64,000 nucleotides of DNA from Deltaproteobacteria bacterium (GTDB taxonomy: Bacteria > Myxococcota_A > UBA9042 > PHBI01 > JACKFB01). Location: positions 310,001 through 374,000 of the forward strand of contig JACKFB010000004.1 of the NCBI GenBank assembly GCA_020632695.1, given 5' to 3'. The notes under the pieces were generated by a model. It was given only the letters and a program-made list of their open reading frames with translations. It was not told the DNA's origin and made no database searches. Positions within the stretch are counted from its first letter, which is position 1, and each line of letters starts with the position of its first letter. Both the position numbers and the translations under genes were made by a program. Positions 29,215 to 37,947 of the stretch are shown in pieces.

Positions 29215-29377
29215 GGCGCCCCGTCCGAGGCGCCGTCAGCGGTGAGCGAGCGCGCCGTGGGCAAGGAGCGGACGAAGGGCGCGCCGAGTCGGGCCCCAGG
29301 CCCGTCGCAGGCGCTGCCCGAGTCCGCGACGCCGGCCACGGCGTGCGTAGCCGCCGCTGGCGGTGCCTCGATCGATC
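29215..29377 (+). repeat. Palindromic intergenic repeat, copy A3 (directly after the TPR gene stop)
   Basis: Lies in the opposite orientation to copy A and ends at the stop codon of the minus-strand gene at 29378. It is a diverged copy of B: both start from GGCGCCCC(A/G)TCCGAGG and share GTGGGCAAGGAGCG and the GGGCCCCAGGCCC centre. Arms 29229-29262 and 29334-29367 still pair. Pairs 29233/29363, 29238/29358 and 29240/29356 have both bases changed relative to copy B while staying complementary. Confidence 0.78.
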
Positions 29378-30745
29378 TCAGAGGCGGGCGGTTGGGTCTA
29401 TCGCTCCCTGGCTGCGGATCTCGTCGAGGTAGAAGCTGGCTTCGCTGGAGCGGTCGCCGCCTTCGGCGATGTACTGGGTGTAGAGCTCCATCGCCTTCTC
29501 GCGGCGGCCGCCGAGCTTGCGGAGGCATTGGGCGCGGCTGAAGGTGAGGCCTGAGCGGTGCAGCAGCTCGTCGGCCTTGGTGAACTCGTCGTAGGCGTGG
29601 GCGTAGTCGCCCCGATCGTAGGCCTGGGCTCCCTTGGCGAACAGCGCCTTGACGACGGCCGTGTCGGCGTCGACGTCGCCGCTGGACGCCGGCGTGCGCA
29701 GCTCGTCGAGGGCGATCATCGCGTCGGCCGCGCGGTCGCCGCCGCCCTCGGCCAGGTATTGCTCGTAGAGTGCGATCGCCTCCTCGCGGCGTCCGCCGAG
29801 GCGCCGCAGCGCCTGGGCGCGCGAGAAGGTGAAGCCCGGGCGGTGCATGGCCTCGTCGCCCTTGCTGAACTCATCGTAGGCGTGAGCGTAGTCGCCGGCG
29901 TCGTAGAAGGCGGCGCCCCGGTCGAAGCAGGCACGCGCGGCGGCGGTGTCCACGGCGGCGTCGCCGGTGCTCCCGGGGCCCCGCAGCTCCACCAGCGCGG
30001 CCTGGGCGTCGGCGGCGCGGTCGCCGCCTCCCTCGGCCAGGTACTGCTCGTAGAGCGCGATCGCCTCGGGACGCCGGGCTCCCAGCCGCCGCAGGCACTG
30101 GGCGCGGCTGAAGGTCAGCCCGGGGCGATGGACGTGCTCGTCGGCGCTGGTGAAGAAGTCGTAGGCGTGGGCGTGGTCGCCGCGATCGTAGGCGGCGGCG
30201 CCCCGCGCGAAGAGCTTCCTGGCGATGGCCGTCGGGTCCTGCGGCTCGGCCGGGGTGGTCGACAGCGCCCCCCAGGTCATCTTGCCGGCCACACCGTCCA
30301 CGGCGAGCGGCGGGTGCGCGGCCTGGAACTGGCGCACGGCCTTGTCGGTGAGCGCACCGAAGATGCCGTCGACGGCCAGCGACTCCGCCACCTCGTCGGT
30401 GTGATTGAGCAGGCTCTGCAGGCGCACCACGTCGTCGCCGCGCGACCCCCAGCGCAGCGTCGGTCCGGACGCGGCCGGTGCGGCCGCTTCGGCGGCGGCG
30501 GCTCCCGCCAGCTCCGGCACTTTCGCCAGCACATCGGCGACCCCGGTGGCCGGGGCGTCGGGCGTGACCCCGCTCGCCGCCGCGGCGTCCGCCAACGCCG
30601 GCAGGCCGGTCGGGACGAGCAAGGCGAGCTGCTCGTCGTAGTTCTTGCCCCGCAGCCCGCTGGGCGAGGCCGCCGGGCTCGACCCACCACCCTGCTCGGG
30701 AGCTGCCCCCTGCCCGGCACGCTCCACGTCCCAGAAGCTGAGCAT
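29378..30745 (-). CDS. Peptidoglycan-binding domain protein with three near-identical TPR-like repeats
   Basis: 455 residues, no signal peptide. The N-terminus holds GKNYDEQLALLVP, like a leader motif seen in other myxobacterial multi-domain proteins. Residues of about 95-155 are a peptidoglycan-binding domain (PF01471 type: WGSRGDDVVRLQSLL, VDGIFGALTDKAVRQFQAAH). Three copies of a roughly 95-residue unit follow, each with GAxAYDxGDYAHAYDEF, RPGLTFSRAQCLRRLG and EAIALYEQYLAEGG, typical TPR helix pairs. The repeats are also very alike in DNA, so they arose by recent duplication. AAGGAGG lies well placed before the ATG at 30745. A role in cell-wall-linked assembly, or as effector of a contractile apparatus, is only a guess. 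Confidence 0.8.
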   Translation of the reverse strand: MLSFWDVERAGQGAAPEQGGGSSPAASPSGLRGKNYDEQLALLVPTGLPALADAAAASGVTPDAPATGVADVLAKVPELAGAAAAEAAAPAASGPTLRWGSRGDDVVRLQSLLNHTDEVAESLAVDGIFGALTDKAVRQFQAAHPPLAVDGVAGKMTWGALSTTPAEPQDPTAIARKLFARGAAAYDRGDHAHAYDFFTSADEHVHRPGLTFSRAQCLRRLGARRPEAIALYEQYLAEGGGDRAADAQAALVELRGPGSTGDAAVDTAAARACFDRGAAFYDAGDYAHAYDEFSKGDEAMHRPGFTFSRAQALRRLGGRREEAIALYEQYLAEGGGDRAADAMIALDELRTPASSGDVDADTAVVKALFAKGAQAYDRGDYAHAYDEFTKADELLHRSGLTFSRAQCLRKLGGRREKAMELYTQYIAEGGDRSSEASFYLDEIRSQGAIDPTARL

Positions 30746-30763
30746 GGTCTTCCTCCTTCGGAT

Positions 30764-30786
30764 GTACGGTGTAGATCATCGTACAG
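30764..30786. promoter_or_regulatory. Inverted repeat upstream of the TPR gene
   Basis: TGTACG and CGTACA form a perfect 6-bp inverted repeat with an 11-base spacer, a few bases ahead of the ribosome binding site of the gene starting at 30745. It could be an operator or a leader hairpin. Confidence 0.3.
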
Positions 30787-30829
30787 CCCTTCGGGGGGCG
30801 CGACCATCACCCGGATCGACGGACCGCTC

Positions 30830-31432
30830 TCAGGGGCAGCGACCGTCCTGCTCCTGGGACAGGCGGATCAGGGCGGGGGTGAGGCCCAGCGGATCGCAGC
30901 CGTGGTCCTCCTCGCAGACGAAGTCCCAGGCCGGCTCGGCCTTGCCGTGGCAGGCGAGGCACTCACCGCCGAACTGGTTCACCACCCCCTCCTTCCCGCG
31001 GTCCAGGATGAGGGTCTTGTCGCCGTCGGTGTCCAGCGAGAAGAACTCCCAGTCGCCGCTCGGGGGGTTCCATCCACTGCGGCGCTTGACCATCGCCTCG
31101 AAGGGGACGAGCTGCAGCACCGTCCCGACCGGCCAGGTCCCCCCCGTCGGGCTCTCGGCGACCGCCAGCGCCTCGTCGAGATGACCGAGCAGGTTGGTCA
31201 CGCGGAAGCGCCGCACCTGGGGCCAGTCGAGGATGCAGGAGAAGTCCTCGGCGCGCATGTCGAGGTCCTCCACGGCGGCAGGCGGAGAGCTGTCGACCTC
31301 CGCTCCTGCGTCGACCTCCGCTCCTGCGTCGATCTCCGCTCCTGCGTCGATCTCCGCTCCTGCGTCGGCGTCGCACGCGGCGAGAGACATCGCCAGGACG
31401 GTCAGGACGAGCGCGCAGCGCAGTCGCCTCAC
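30830..31432 (-). CDS. Lipoprotein with one CxxCH haem-type motif
   Basis: GTG start at 31432; its GTGA overlaps the stop of the preceding gene, so translation is coupled. The signal peptide ends in the lipobox SLAAC. Four copies of DAGAE(I/V) follow, encoded by 18-base tandem units. The domain of about 150 residues contains CLACH (about residue 165) and a second Cys pair further on (CEEDHGC). A single c-type haem is likely if the protein is exported to a haem-ligating compartment. The domain recalls small cytochrome-like proteins in which haem binding sits near the C-terminus; I cannot name the family. 200 residues. Confidence 0.72.
   Translation of the reverse strand: MRRLRCALVLTVLAMSLAACDADAGAEIDAGAEIDAGAEVDAGAEVDSSPPAAVEDLDMRAEDFSCILDWPQVRRFRVTNLLGHLDEALAVAESPTGGTWPVGTVLQLVPFEAMVKRRSGWNPPSGDWEFFSLDTDGDKTLILDRGKEGVVNQFGGECLACHGKAEPAWDFVCEEDHGCDPLGLTPALIRLSQEQDGRCP
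31293..31364 (-). repeat. Four tandem 18-base units in the lipoprotein linker
   Basis: Four head-to-tail copies of TCGA(C/T)CTCCGCTCCTGCG (plus-strand reading) encode the six-residue unit DAGAE(I/V). The unit keeps frame, so copy number changes would lengthen or shorten the linker only. Confidence 0.9.
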
Positions 31433-32037
31433 GCGTGGGCGCCGGATCGCACCAACAAGAAGGTGTGCGGCAGCTCCTCGGTCCCGCCCTTGTAGGCGCG
31501 CCCGATGGTGACGTGGCTCGAGACCTTGCGCAGGTAGTCGATCATGTTGGCGTAGACGAAGCGCTGCAGTCCGCTCTCGTTGGGTCGGATGCTCGGCCAG
31601 CCGGCGGGCAGCTTCGCGTCCTCCGGTGGGACCTGCAGGTAGTCGACGCCCACCTCGCCGCGCTCGGGGAACTCGCGCGCCACGTAGTAGCCCGGCCCGA
31701 TCAGCCCGCGGGTGGCGCCCTCGTTGTAGCCGTACAGCGCGTCGGGCCGGCCGACGGCCACGCAGAAGCGCTTCTCGAAGGTCTTGAACACCGGCAGCGA
31801 GTTCCGCCCGGCGTGGATGACCTCGACCCCGGGCGCGACGTCGGCCGGCACGAAGTCGGTCAAGGTCGTCGAGCGGCCCTGGCAGGCGTCCCAGAGCTGG
31901 CGCTGGAACTTCCCGTCCCAGGTCCGCACGAGGGCGACCCGGTCGGCGTCGGCCATCGCGTCGAGCGCCGCAGCGAGGCGCCCGATATCCAGAGGAGCGG
32001 TCTGTCGGATCGTGTCGATATCGGCGGCTTGATTCAT
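31429..32037 (-). CDS. Conserved-looking cytoplasmic protein of unknown function
   Basis: 202 residues from the ATG at 32037; no signal peptide or membrane segment. The sequence is well ordered, with mixed alpha/beta character (VAVGRPDALYGYNEGATRG, GPGYYVAREFPERGEVGVDY, SHVTIGRAYKGGTEE). I do not recognise a family. The frame stays open upstream through the repeat tract as an Arg-Ala repeat, which I reject as coding. Its stop overlaps the start of the CxxCH lipoprotein by four bases, so the two form a translationally coupled pair and probably act in the same process. Confidence 0.75.
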   Translation of the reverse strand: MNQAADIDTIRQTAPLDIGRLAAALDAMADADRVALVRTWDGKFQRQLWDACQGRSTTLTDFVPADVAPGVEVIHAGRNSLPVFKTFEKRFCVAVGRPDALYGYNEGATRGLIGPGYYVAREFPERGEVGVDYLQVPPEDAKLPAGWPSIRPNESGLQRFVYANMIDYLRKVSSHVTIGRAYKGGTEELPHTFLLVRSGAHA

Positions 32038-32080
32038 GCCGCCGAGGCTACACCACCACCGCCGCCCGACCAACAGGTTC

Positions 32081-32391
<311 letters not shown>

Positions 32392-32562
32392 CACGCCACC
32401 CCCGAAGGCGCCCCATCCGAGGCGGCGGATGAGGCGGTTGCGCGCGTCGTGGGCAAGGAGCGAGCGAGGGCGCACGGAGGCGGGCCCCAGGCCCGCCGCA
32501 CACGCGACCCGAGCGAGCGACGCCGCCCACGGCGTGCGCGGCCGCCTCAGCCGCCGCCTCGA
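32392..32562 (+). repeat. Palindromic intergenic repeat, copy B (directly after the 32563 gene stop)
   Basis: Arms 32421-32454 and 32525-32558 pair over 34 positions: 29 Watson-Crick, four G-U when read on the plus strand, and one A-G mismatch. The centre (32480-32498) is a perfect GGCGGGCC/GGCCCGCC hairpin with loop CCA. GAGCGAGCGA occurs on both inner flanks (32458-32467 and 32511-32520). The element ends at the stop codon of the minus-strand gene at 32563. This is the best preserved copy in the window. Confidence 0.82.
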
Positions 32563-33702
32563 TCAGAGTTGGAGGCGGAGGCCAAGAGTCGCCACCAGCG
32601 CTGCCGATGTCTGGGAGGACTTGGAGGCGTCGTTGTAGAGGAAGCCGCCGTCGGCGCCGGGGTTGAAGGTGGAGGCGGCCTCGCCCAGGTCGCCGCCCAG
32701 CTTGTCCTGGTTGGTGACCGCCAGGGCGACCTGGGTGGTGATGGCGAAGGGGCCGATGACGAAGTCGATGCCGATGTGGGGGCGCAGCAGGTAGCGCGCG
32801 GGCTCGGTCGAGTAGAGATCGCCCGCCTCCTCATAGAGGACGTCGGGCTCGTTGACGGCCTGGCCGTTGACCCGGTCCACGGTGGCCCGGGCCTTCAGGC
32901 GGGCGCCGCCGGTCACGTCGCCCCAGGTGAAGCCCAGCCCGAAGCCCAGGTAGGGGTGCACCGGGCCCAGCTTCCAGGCCAGGCGCACCTCGGGCGAGAG
33001 CTGGTAGAGGGCCCAGCTCGCCTGGGGAGCCCCCGAGAACTCGTAGGTGCCCTCGATGGTCGCCGGTCCGGCCGTCGTCTGGGTGGTGAGCGAGTAGTCG
33101 CTCGAGTAGCCGGCGCCCATGGCGATCTTGCCGCCGTAGTAGGAGCCTCCGACCCCGATGACCAGCGCGGGGACGGCCCCGTGCGCGTGGTTGACCCGCC
33201 AGCGCAGCGCCCCGGCCAGCGAGATCATCGTGGTCTCGAGGCGCACGCTGTTGCCGAAGCCCACGTCCATCTTGGGGATGAACTGGACGTCCACGCCCAG
33301 CTCCACGCCGTGGCTGAGCCCGACGCCCACGCTGGCGCCGAACTGCAGCCAGGGCAGGTTGCCGGGCAGGGCGTCCTCGAAGCCGATGAGGGTGGTGCCG
33401 CGCCCGACCTGGCTGAACTGGTTGAACACGCCGATGCGGACGGGCATCAAGCCGATGGACACGCCGCCGGCCTCGTCGCCGATGGTGATCCCCCCGCCGA
33501 GGCCGGTCTCCGCCATGGTGGCGGGCAGGTGCTGGGCCAGCCAGATGGGCGTGTTGACCGACAGCGCCGTGACGTCGTTGCGGATGCGCGCCAGGACCTC
33601 GTCGGTGGCCTCGTCGGCGCGCGCGAGCGACGCGGACGTGGCCAGCAGCGTGCCCATGCAGAGCGCGGCGACGGTGGCGCGCGGAAGGCGGGTCCGGTTC
33701 AT
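32563..33702 (-). CDS. Predicted outer-membrane beta-barrel protein
   Basis: 379 residues with a signal peptide (MNRTRLPRATVAALCMGTLL, cut near ARA-D). The mature part is rich in alternating strands and Gly/Tyr/aromatic positions (VGLSHGVELGVDVQFIPK, VHPYLGFGLGFTWGDV, LRPHIGIDFVIGPFAITTQV) and ends in LGLRLQL. This pattern fits a barrel of perhaps 12-14 strands. No named family recognised. The stop codon is followed at once by copy B of the palindromic repeat. Confidence 0.75.
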   Translation of the reverse strand: MNRTRLPRATVAALCMGTLLATSASLARADEATDEVLARIRNDVTALSVNTPIWLAQHLPATMAETGLGGGITIGDEAGGVSIGLMPVRIGVFNQFSQVGRGTTLIGFEDALPGNLPWLQFGASVGVGLSHGVELGVDVQFIPKMDVGFGNSVRLETTMISLAGALRWRVNHAHGAVPALVIGVGGSYYGGKIAMGAGYSSDYSLTTQTTAGPATIEGTYEFSGAPQASWALYQLSPEVRLAWKLGPVHPYLGFGLGFTWGDVTGGARLKARATVDRVNGQAVNEPDVLYEEAGDLYSTEPARYLLRPHIGIDFVIGPFAITTQVALAVTNQDKLGGDLGEAASTFNPGADGGFLYNDASKSSQTSAALVATLGLRLQL

Positions 33703-33760
33703 GGGGCCTCCGGGGGTGGGATGGTCCCTGAGCGTAGCAGGCGCGCGCCCTTCGAGGCCA

Positions 33761-33779
33761 CGGCTGCCACTCGCAGCCG
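33761..33779. promoter_or_regulatory. Perfect inverted repeat in a divergent promoter region
   Basis: CGGCTGC-CACTC-GCAGCCG, a 7-bp perfect stem with a 5-base loop, sits midway in the gap 33703-33868 between the barrel gene and the hybrid kinase. A possible operator; TATGCT at 33809-33814 might be a -10 for the kinase but has no matching -35. Confidence 0.3.
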
Positions 33780-33868
33780 CACCCCGTGCAGGACCGCCGC
33801 GGCTCGGCTATGCTGGGGACCAGCAGCGTTCGGCGTCTCACCGCGCCCTGCGTGAAGGAGCCTGATTC

Positions 33869-36280
33869 ATGGCGTCCGAGCGGCTTCCCGGGGGCGACCC
33901 ACCGGCAAACGAGGCCGTGCTGCGCGCGCTGCTGGCGATGGGCCAGGAGATAGCGCTCGTCGTGGCGCCCGACGGTGTCGTCGAGTGGGCGAGCCCGAGC
34001 TGGGAGCGCCGGACCGGGCACCCGCTGGAGGAGATCGTCGGTCAGCGCTTCGATCGCCACATCCCGCGCTTCGACCGCGACATCGTCGCCCTCGAGGGCG
34101 ACCCGCCGCCGGCGCACCAGCCGGCCGAGCACTTCCTGATGCGCCATCGCGCCGGGACCTCGCTGAACATGGCGGGCAAGGGCTGCTGGATCGAGCTCGG
34201 CGGCGAGCGCCGGCACCTGCTGCTCTGGGAGGACGTGACCGAGTCGGATGGCTACTCCGACGGCGTGGTCCTGATCTCCCAGGCGCAGCCGCTGCGCGAC
34301 GTCATGGTGCCGCTGCTGCGCGGCGCGTCCGTGCGGCTGAACCACGGGCTGCTCTGGGCGCAGACGGTGGACAAGGACGGCCGGCTGGCCTCGCTGGCCG
34401 CCGCGCACCTCCCGCCGGGCTGGCTCGAGCTCGCCGACGGTTTCGCGCCCGACGACCCGCGAGGGCCCACCTGCGTGCGCGGCCACGGGCACAACGTGGC
34501 GATCCTCGACTTCGCCGGCGCGGACGCCGCCCACCCCATGGCCGCGGCGGCTCGCGAGCTCGGCGTCGAGGCGGTCTGGTCGATGGCCGGCTACGGCCCG
34601 TCGGGCGACCTGCTCGACGTGGTCAGCGTGCTCTGCGTGGGGCCCCTCGAGCCGACGCCGCTGCGCCTCGAGATCCTCACGGTGACCACCCGGGTCGTCG
34701 TGCTGCTGCACGAGGCGGAGCGCAGCAGCCGGGCGCTGCGTCGCGACCACCGCCACCTGAGCTTCCACATGGACAACTCGCCGCTGGCGGCGGTGGAGCT
34801 GGACCGGGCGTTCCGGATCGTCCGCTGGTCCCCCCACGCGGCGCGGATGCTGGGCTGGACCCTCGAGCAGGTGCAGGCGATGGGGCCGGGGCTGCTCGAG
34901 GTGTTCGACGCGGACGACCGCGGCCCGATCCTCCAGCTCGTCCGCACGCTGCGTGAGGGGACCGTGAAGCGCGGGGTCGTGGCGGCGCGCGTGCGCGATC
35001 CCGAGGGGCGCGTCATCGAGACCGAGTGGCACGTCTCGGCGCTGCGCGAGGGCTCCGGCGACACGGTGTCCTTCATGGCGCTGGGCCAGGACGTCACGGC
35101 GCGCCACCAGCGCGCCGAGGAGATCCTCCGCACCCAGAAGTGGGAGAGCCTGGGCGTGCTCACCGGGGGCATCGCGCACGACTTCAACAACCTGCTGACC
35201 GCCATCCTCGGCCACGCCGAGCTCGCCGCCCTCACCCTGCCCGAAGGCACGCCCGCCCGCGGGCACCTCGAGCACGTCCAATCGGCCTCCGAGCGGGCCT
35301 CGAAGCTCATGCAGCAGCTCCTGAACTTCTCGGGGCGGGGCATCTCCAAGGCCGAGCGGCTCGACCTGAACACCGTCGTCTCCGACATGCCGGATCTGCT
35401 GGCGGTCCCGCTGTCGAAGGCCGCCGTGATCGGCTACGAGCTGAGCGCCGACCCGCTGGTGGTCGAGGCCGACGAGGAGCAGCTCCGTCAGGTGGTCCTC
35501 AGCGTGGTGACGAACGCCTGCGAGGCGCTCAGCGAGGAGGGCGGCACGGTCACGGTGCGCACGGATCGCGTGCGCCTCCGGGCCGAGGATCTGGACGACC
35601 TGGGCGACCGCGACGTGAGCCCGGGCGAGTTCGTGCTGCTCGAGGTCGTCGACGACGGCGCGGGCATGGACGCGGCCACGGCGGCGAGGGCCTTCGATCC
35701 CTTCTTCACCACCAAGGAGATCGGGCGCGGCCTGGGCCTGGCCGCCCTCTCGGGCATCCTGCGGGGGCTCGGCGGGCTGGAGCGCCTGCAGAGCACGCCC
35801 GGCCGGGGCACGCGGATCCGCATCTTCATCCCCGCCGCCGGGGAGAACGCAGGGCAGCGGGGGACCGCGCCGCGGGCCGGCGAGTCCGGCGCGGCGATGG
35901 CTCGTCCGCGCAACCGCCGGATCCTGGTGGCCGACGACGACGACACCGTGCGGGAGTTCGTGACCGAGGTCCTGGCCGCCGACGGGTACCGGGTCGAGGC
36001 CGCCGCCGACGGCGCCGCTGCGCTGGAGATCCTGCGCAGCGCGCCCGAGGGCTTCGAGCTGGTGGTGTTGGATCGCACGATGCAGGGCATGGACGGCGTC
36101 GAGGCGCTGCCGCTCATCCGGGAGGTGAACGCGGCGCTGCCGGTGCTGGTGACCAGCGGCCACGATCTGGCCGAGCTGCGCGAGCAGTTCGGACCGCACC
36201 AGCCCGACGCCTTCCTGCTCAAGCCCTTCCGCCCGAAGGAGCTGCTGGATCAGGTGGCCGAGCTGCGGCGCCAGGGTTGA
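33869..36280 (+). CDS. Soluble hybrid histidine kinase: PAS, PAS, kinase core, receiver
   Basis: 803 residues, no membrane helices. A PAS domain is at about 20-115 (VEWASPSWERRTGHPLEEI), a GAF-like middle part at about 140-290, and a second PAS at about 305-415 (AVELDRAFRIVRWSPHAARMLG). The HisKA phospho-acceptor is in GIAHDFNNLLTAI (His about 436). The DFNN form is typical of NtrB/VsrA-like kinases. The ATPase has NACEAL, DDGAGMD and GRGLGLAAL. A receiver domain at about 685-800 has acidic VADDDD, phospho-acceptor VVLDRTM (Asp about 732) and the Lys in LLKPF. AAGGAG precedes the ATG. No partner regulator is next door, so the output probably goes through phosphotransfer elsewhere. Confidence 0.92.
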   Translation: MASERLPGGDPPANEAVLRALLAMGQEIALVVAPDGVVEWASPSWERRTGHPLEEIVGQRFDRHIPRFDRDIVALEGDPPPAHQPAEHFLMRHRAGTSLNMAGKGCWIELGGERRHLLLWEDVTESDGYSDGVVLISQAQPLRDVMVPLLRGASVRLNHGLLWAQTVDKDGRLASLAAAHLPPGWLELADGFAPDDPRGPTCVRGHGHNVAILDFAGADAAHPMAAAARELGVEAVWSMAGYGPSGDLLDVVSVLCVGPLEPTPLRLEILTVTTRVVVLLHEAERSSRALRRDHRHLSFHMDNSPLAAVELDRAFRIVRWSPHAARMLGWTLEQVQAMGPGLLEVFDADDRGPILQLVRTLREGTVKRGVVAARVRDPEGRVIETEWHVSALREGSGDTVSFMALGQDVTARHQRAEEILRTQKWESLGVLTGGIAHDFNNLLTAILGHAELAALTLPEGTPARGHLEHVQSASERASKLMQQLLNFSGRGISKAERLDLNTVVSDMPDLLAVPLSKAAVIGYELSADPLVVEADEEQLRQVVLSVVTNACEALSEEGGTVTVRTDRVRLRAEDLDDLGDRDVSPGEFVLLEVVDDGAGMDAATAARAFDPFFTTKEIGRGLGLAALSGILRGLGGLERLQSTPGRGTRIRIFIPAAGENAGQRGTAPRAGESGAAMARPRNRRILVADDDDTVREFVTEVLAADGYRVEAAADGAAALEILRSAPEGFELVVLDRTMQGMDGVEALPLIREVNAALPVLVTSGHDLAELREQFGPHQPDAFLLKPFRPKELLDQVAELRRQG

Positions 36281-36304
36281 GGACCGGGCGGCGCTCGGGC
36301 GGGC

Positions 36305-37618
36305 TCACCCGAGCAGGTGGCCGAAGAGCGCGCGGACGACCAGGGTGGTCGCGAACACCCCGACGAGGTCGGCGGTGAGGCCGGCGGCGATGGCGTGGCG
36401 GGCGCGGGTCACGCCGACGGCGCCGAAATAGACGGCCATGACGTAGAAGGTGGTCTCGGTGGAGCCGTTGAGCACGCTGACCAGGACGCCGACGTAGGAG
36501 TCGGGCCCGTGGGTCTGGATGACCTCGGTCATGAGGCCGAAGGCGCCGGAGCCGGAGAGCGGGCGGACGATCGCGACGGGCAGCGCCTCGCCGGGCAGGC
36601 CCAGCGGGGCCGTGAGGGCGCCGAGGGTGCTGGTGAGCAGCTCCATGGCGCCGGACGCGCGGAACATGCCGACGGCGACGAGGATGGCGACCAGGTAGGG
36701 GAGGATCATCACGCCGGTGTCGAAGCCCTCGCGGGCGCCGGCGACGAAGGACTCGTAGACCTTGACCCGCGCGCGCCAGCCGAAGGCGAGGATGGCGACG
36801 ATGAGGGTGGGGATGATGGCGTCGCCCGTGCTGCGGGCGAGGTCCCGGATGGGGGGGACCCAGGGGTGGCCGCCCGGCAGCAGCGCGGCCAGCGCCGGCG
36901 GGATGACCAGCAGCAGCATGGTGGCGGCCAGGAAGAGGGCGAAGGCGCGGGTGGCGGCTCGGGAGGGCGGTGGCGGGCCGGGGGCGGGCGGCTCGGTGGC
37001 GGGCGCGGATGGCGGGGGCGCGGGATCGGGTGGCGGCGCGCGGAAGACGCGCAGGCGCCGGAAGGCGAAGGCGGCGGCGATGCCGGCCAGCGTGGACATG
37101 GAGGTGGCGAAGAGGGTGGGGGCGATGATGCTCCAGGGGTCGGTGGAGCCGGCGGCGGCGCGGATGGTGACGACGCCGCTCGGCAGCAGCGCCAGGCCCG
37201 AGGTGTTGATCGCCAGGAAGAGCGCCATGGCGTCCGTGGCGGTGCCCTTGTGCGGGTTGAGGGTGTCCAGCTCCTTCATGGCCTTGATGCCCAGGGGCGT
37301 CGCGGCGTTGGTGAGGCCGATCATGTTGGCGGCGATGTTCATGATCATCGCGCCCATGGCGGGGTGGTCGGGCGGCACGCCGGGGAAGAGGCGGACCATG
37401 ATCGGGCGGATGCTGCTGGCCATCAGGCGCAGCAGGCCGGCGTCGTTGGCCACCCGCATGATGCCGAGGAAGAGCGCCATGTAGCCGATGAGGCTGATGG
37501 CGAGGTCCACCGAGGCGCGGGCCGCGTCGAGGGCCGCCAGCGACACCGCGGCCATCGACCCCGTGACGAGCGCGGTGACGAAGGCCACGAGGACGATACC
37601 GAAGAAGACGAGGTTCAC
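36305..37618 (-). CDS. Fused SpmA/SpmB-type nucleoside-recognition (Gate) membrane protein
   Basis: 437 residues from a GTG start. Two hydrophobic halves each carry a Gate-type nucleoside-recognition domain. The first has GYMALFLGIMRVANDAGLL, IMNIAANMIGLTNAATPLG and LNPHKGTATDAMALFLA. The second has YLVAILVAVGMFRASGAM, PLGLPGEALPVAIVRPLSGS and NGSTETTFYVMAVYFG. A Pro/Ala linker (about 190-230) joins them. In Bacillus the separate proteins SpmA and SpmB affect spore core dehydration, but fused homologues are widespread in non-endospore Gram-negatives with unknown cargo. It should lie in the inner membrane as a transporter. Confidence 0.88.
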   Translation of the reverse strand: MNLVFFGIVLVAFVTALVTGSMAAVSLAALDAARASVDLAISLIGYMALFLGIMRVANDAGLLRLMASSIRPIMVRLFPGVPPDHPAMGAMIMNIAANMIGLTNAATPLGIKAMKELDTLNPHKGTATDAMALFLAINTSGLALLPSGVVTIRAAAGSTDPWSIIAPTLFATSMSTLAGIAAAFAFRRLRVFRAPPPDPAPPPSAPATEPPAPGPPPPSRAATRAFALFLAATMLLLVIPPALAALLPGGHPWVPPIRDLARSTGDAIIPTLIVAILAFGWRARVKVYESFVAGAREGFDTGVMILPYLVAILVAVGMFRASGAMELLTSTLGALTAPLGLPGEALPVAIVRPLSGSGAFGLMTEVIQTHGPDSYVGVLVSVLNGSTETTFYVMAVYFGAVGVTRARHAIAAGLTADLVGVFATTLVVRALFGHLLG

Positions 37619-37749
37619 GTGCCGCGAACCCTATCCCGGAGGTCTCGCGCGGTCAGGAAAGCGCGGCGAGGTCGGTGCAGGAATCGGAGCTTGCGGCGCC
37701 CATGGGGATCGCGTACAACCCCCCTCCCGACCCCGCCTGGGAGTGAGCG

Positions 37750-37923
37750 ATGGCGAACACCAAGAACCTCAGCAACGACGAGCGGAAGGCCGCCAAGCGC
37801 GAGCAGCGCCGCGCCCTCAAGGCCGTCTTCGGCGCGCTGACCGTCAAGCAGAAGAAGGCGTTCAAGGCCAGCGAGACCAAGGGTCTGCGCACCTGGATCG
37901 CCGAGCAGCAGAAGAGCGAGTAA
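37750..37923 (+). CDS. Small basic protein of 57 residues
   Basis: ATG at 37750, TAA at 37923. The peptide begins MANTKNLSNDERKAAKREQR and continues through ALKAVFGALTVKQKKAF to a WIAEQQKSE end. It is lysine-rich and strongly helical with no cysteine. Codon third positions are GC-rich as in real genes here. It stands alone 131 bases after the start of a divergent gene and 24 bases before galU, so it may be the first gene of a galU operon. I do not recognise it. A nucleoid- or ribosome-associated role would suit its charge but is a guess. Confidence 0.65.
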   Translation: MANTKNLSNDERKAAKREQRRALKAVFGALTVKQKKAFKASETKGLRTWIAEQQKSE

Positions 37924-37947
37924 CCCGCCTGCGGTAGAGGTGCTGGC

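Noticed and set aside
29378..30745. Contractile injection system locus
   Set aside because: The N-terminal motif of the peptidoglycan-binding protein is suggestive, but no sheath, tube, baseplate or AAA gene is present here.
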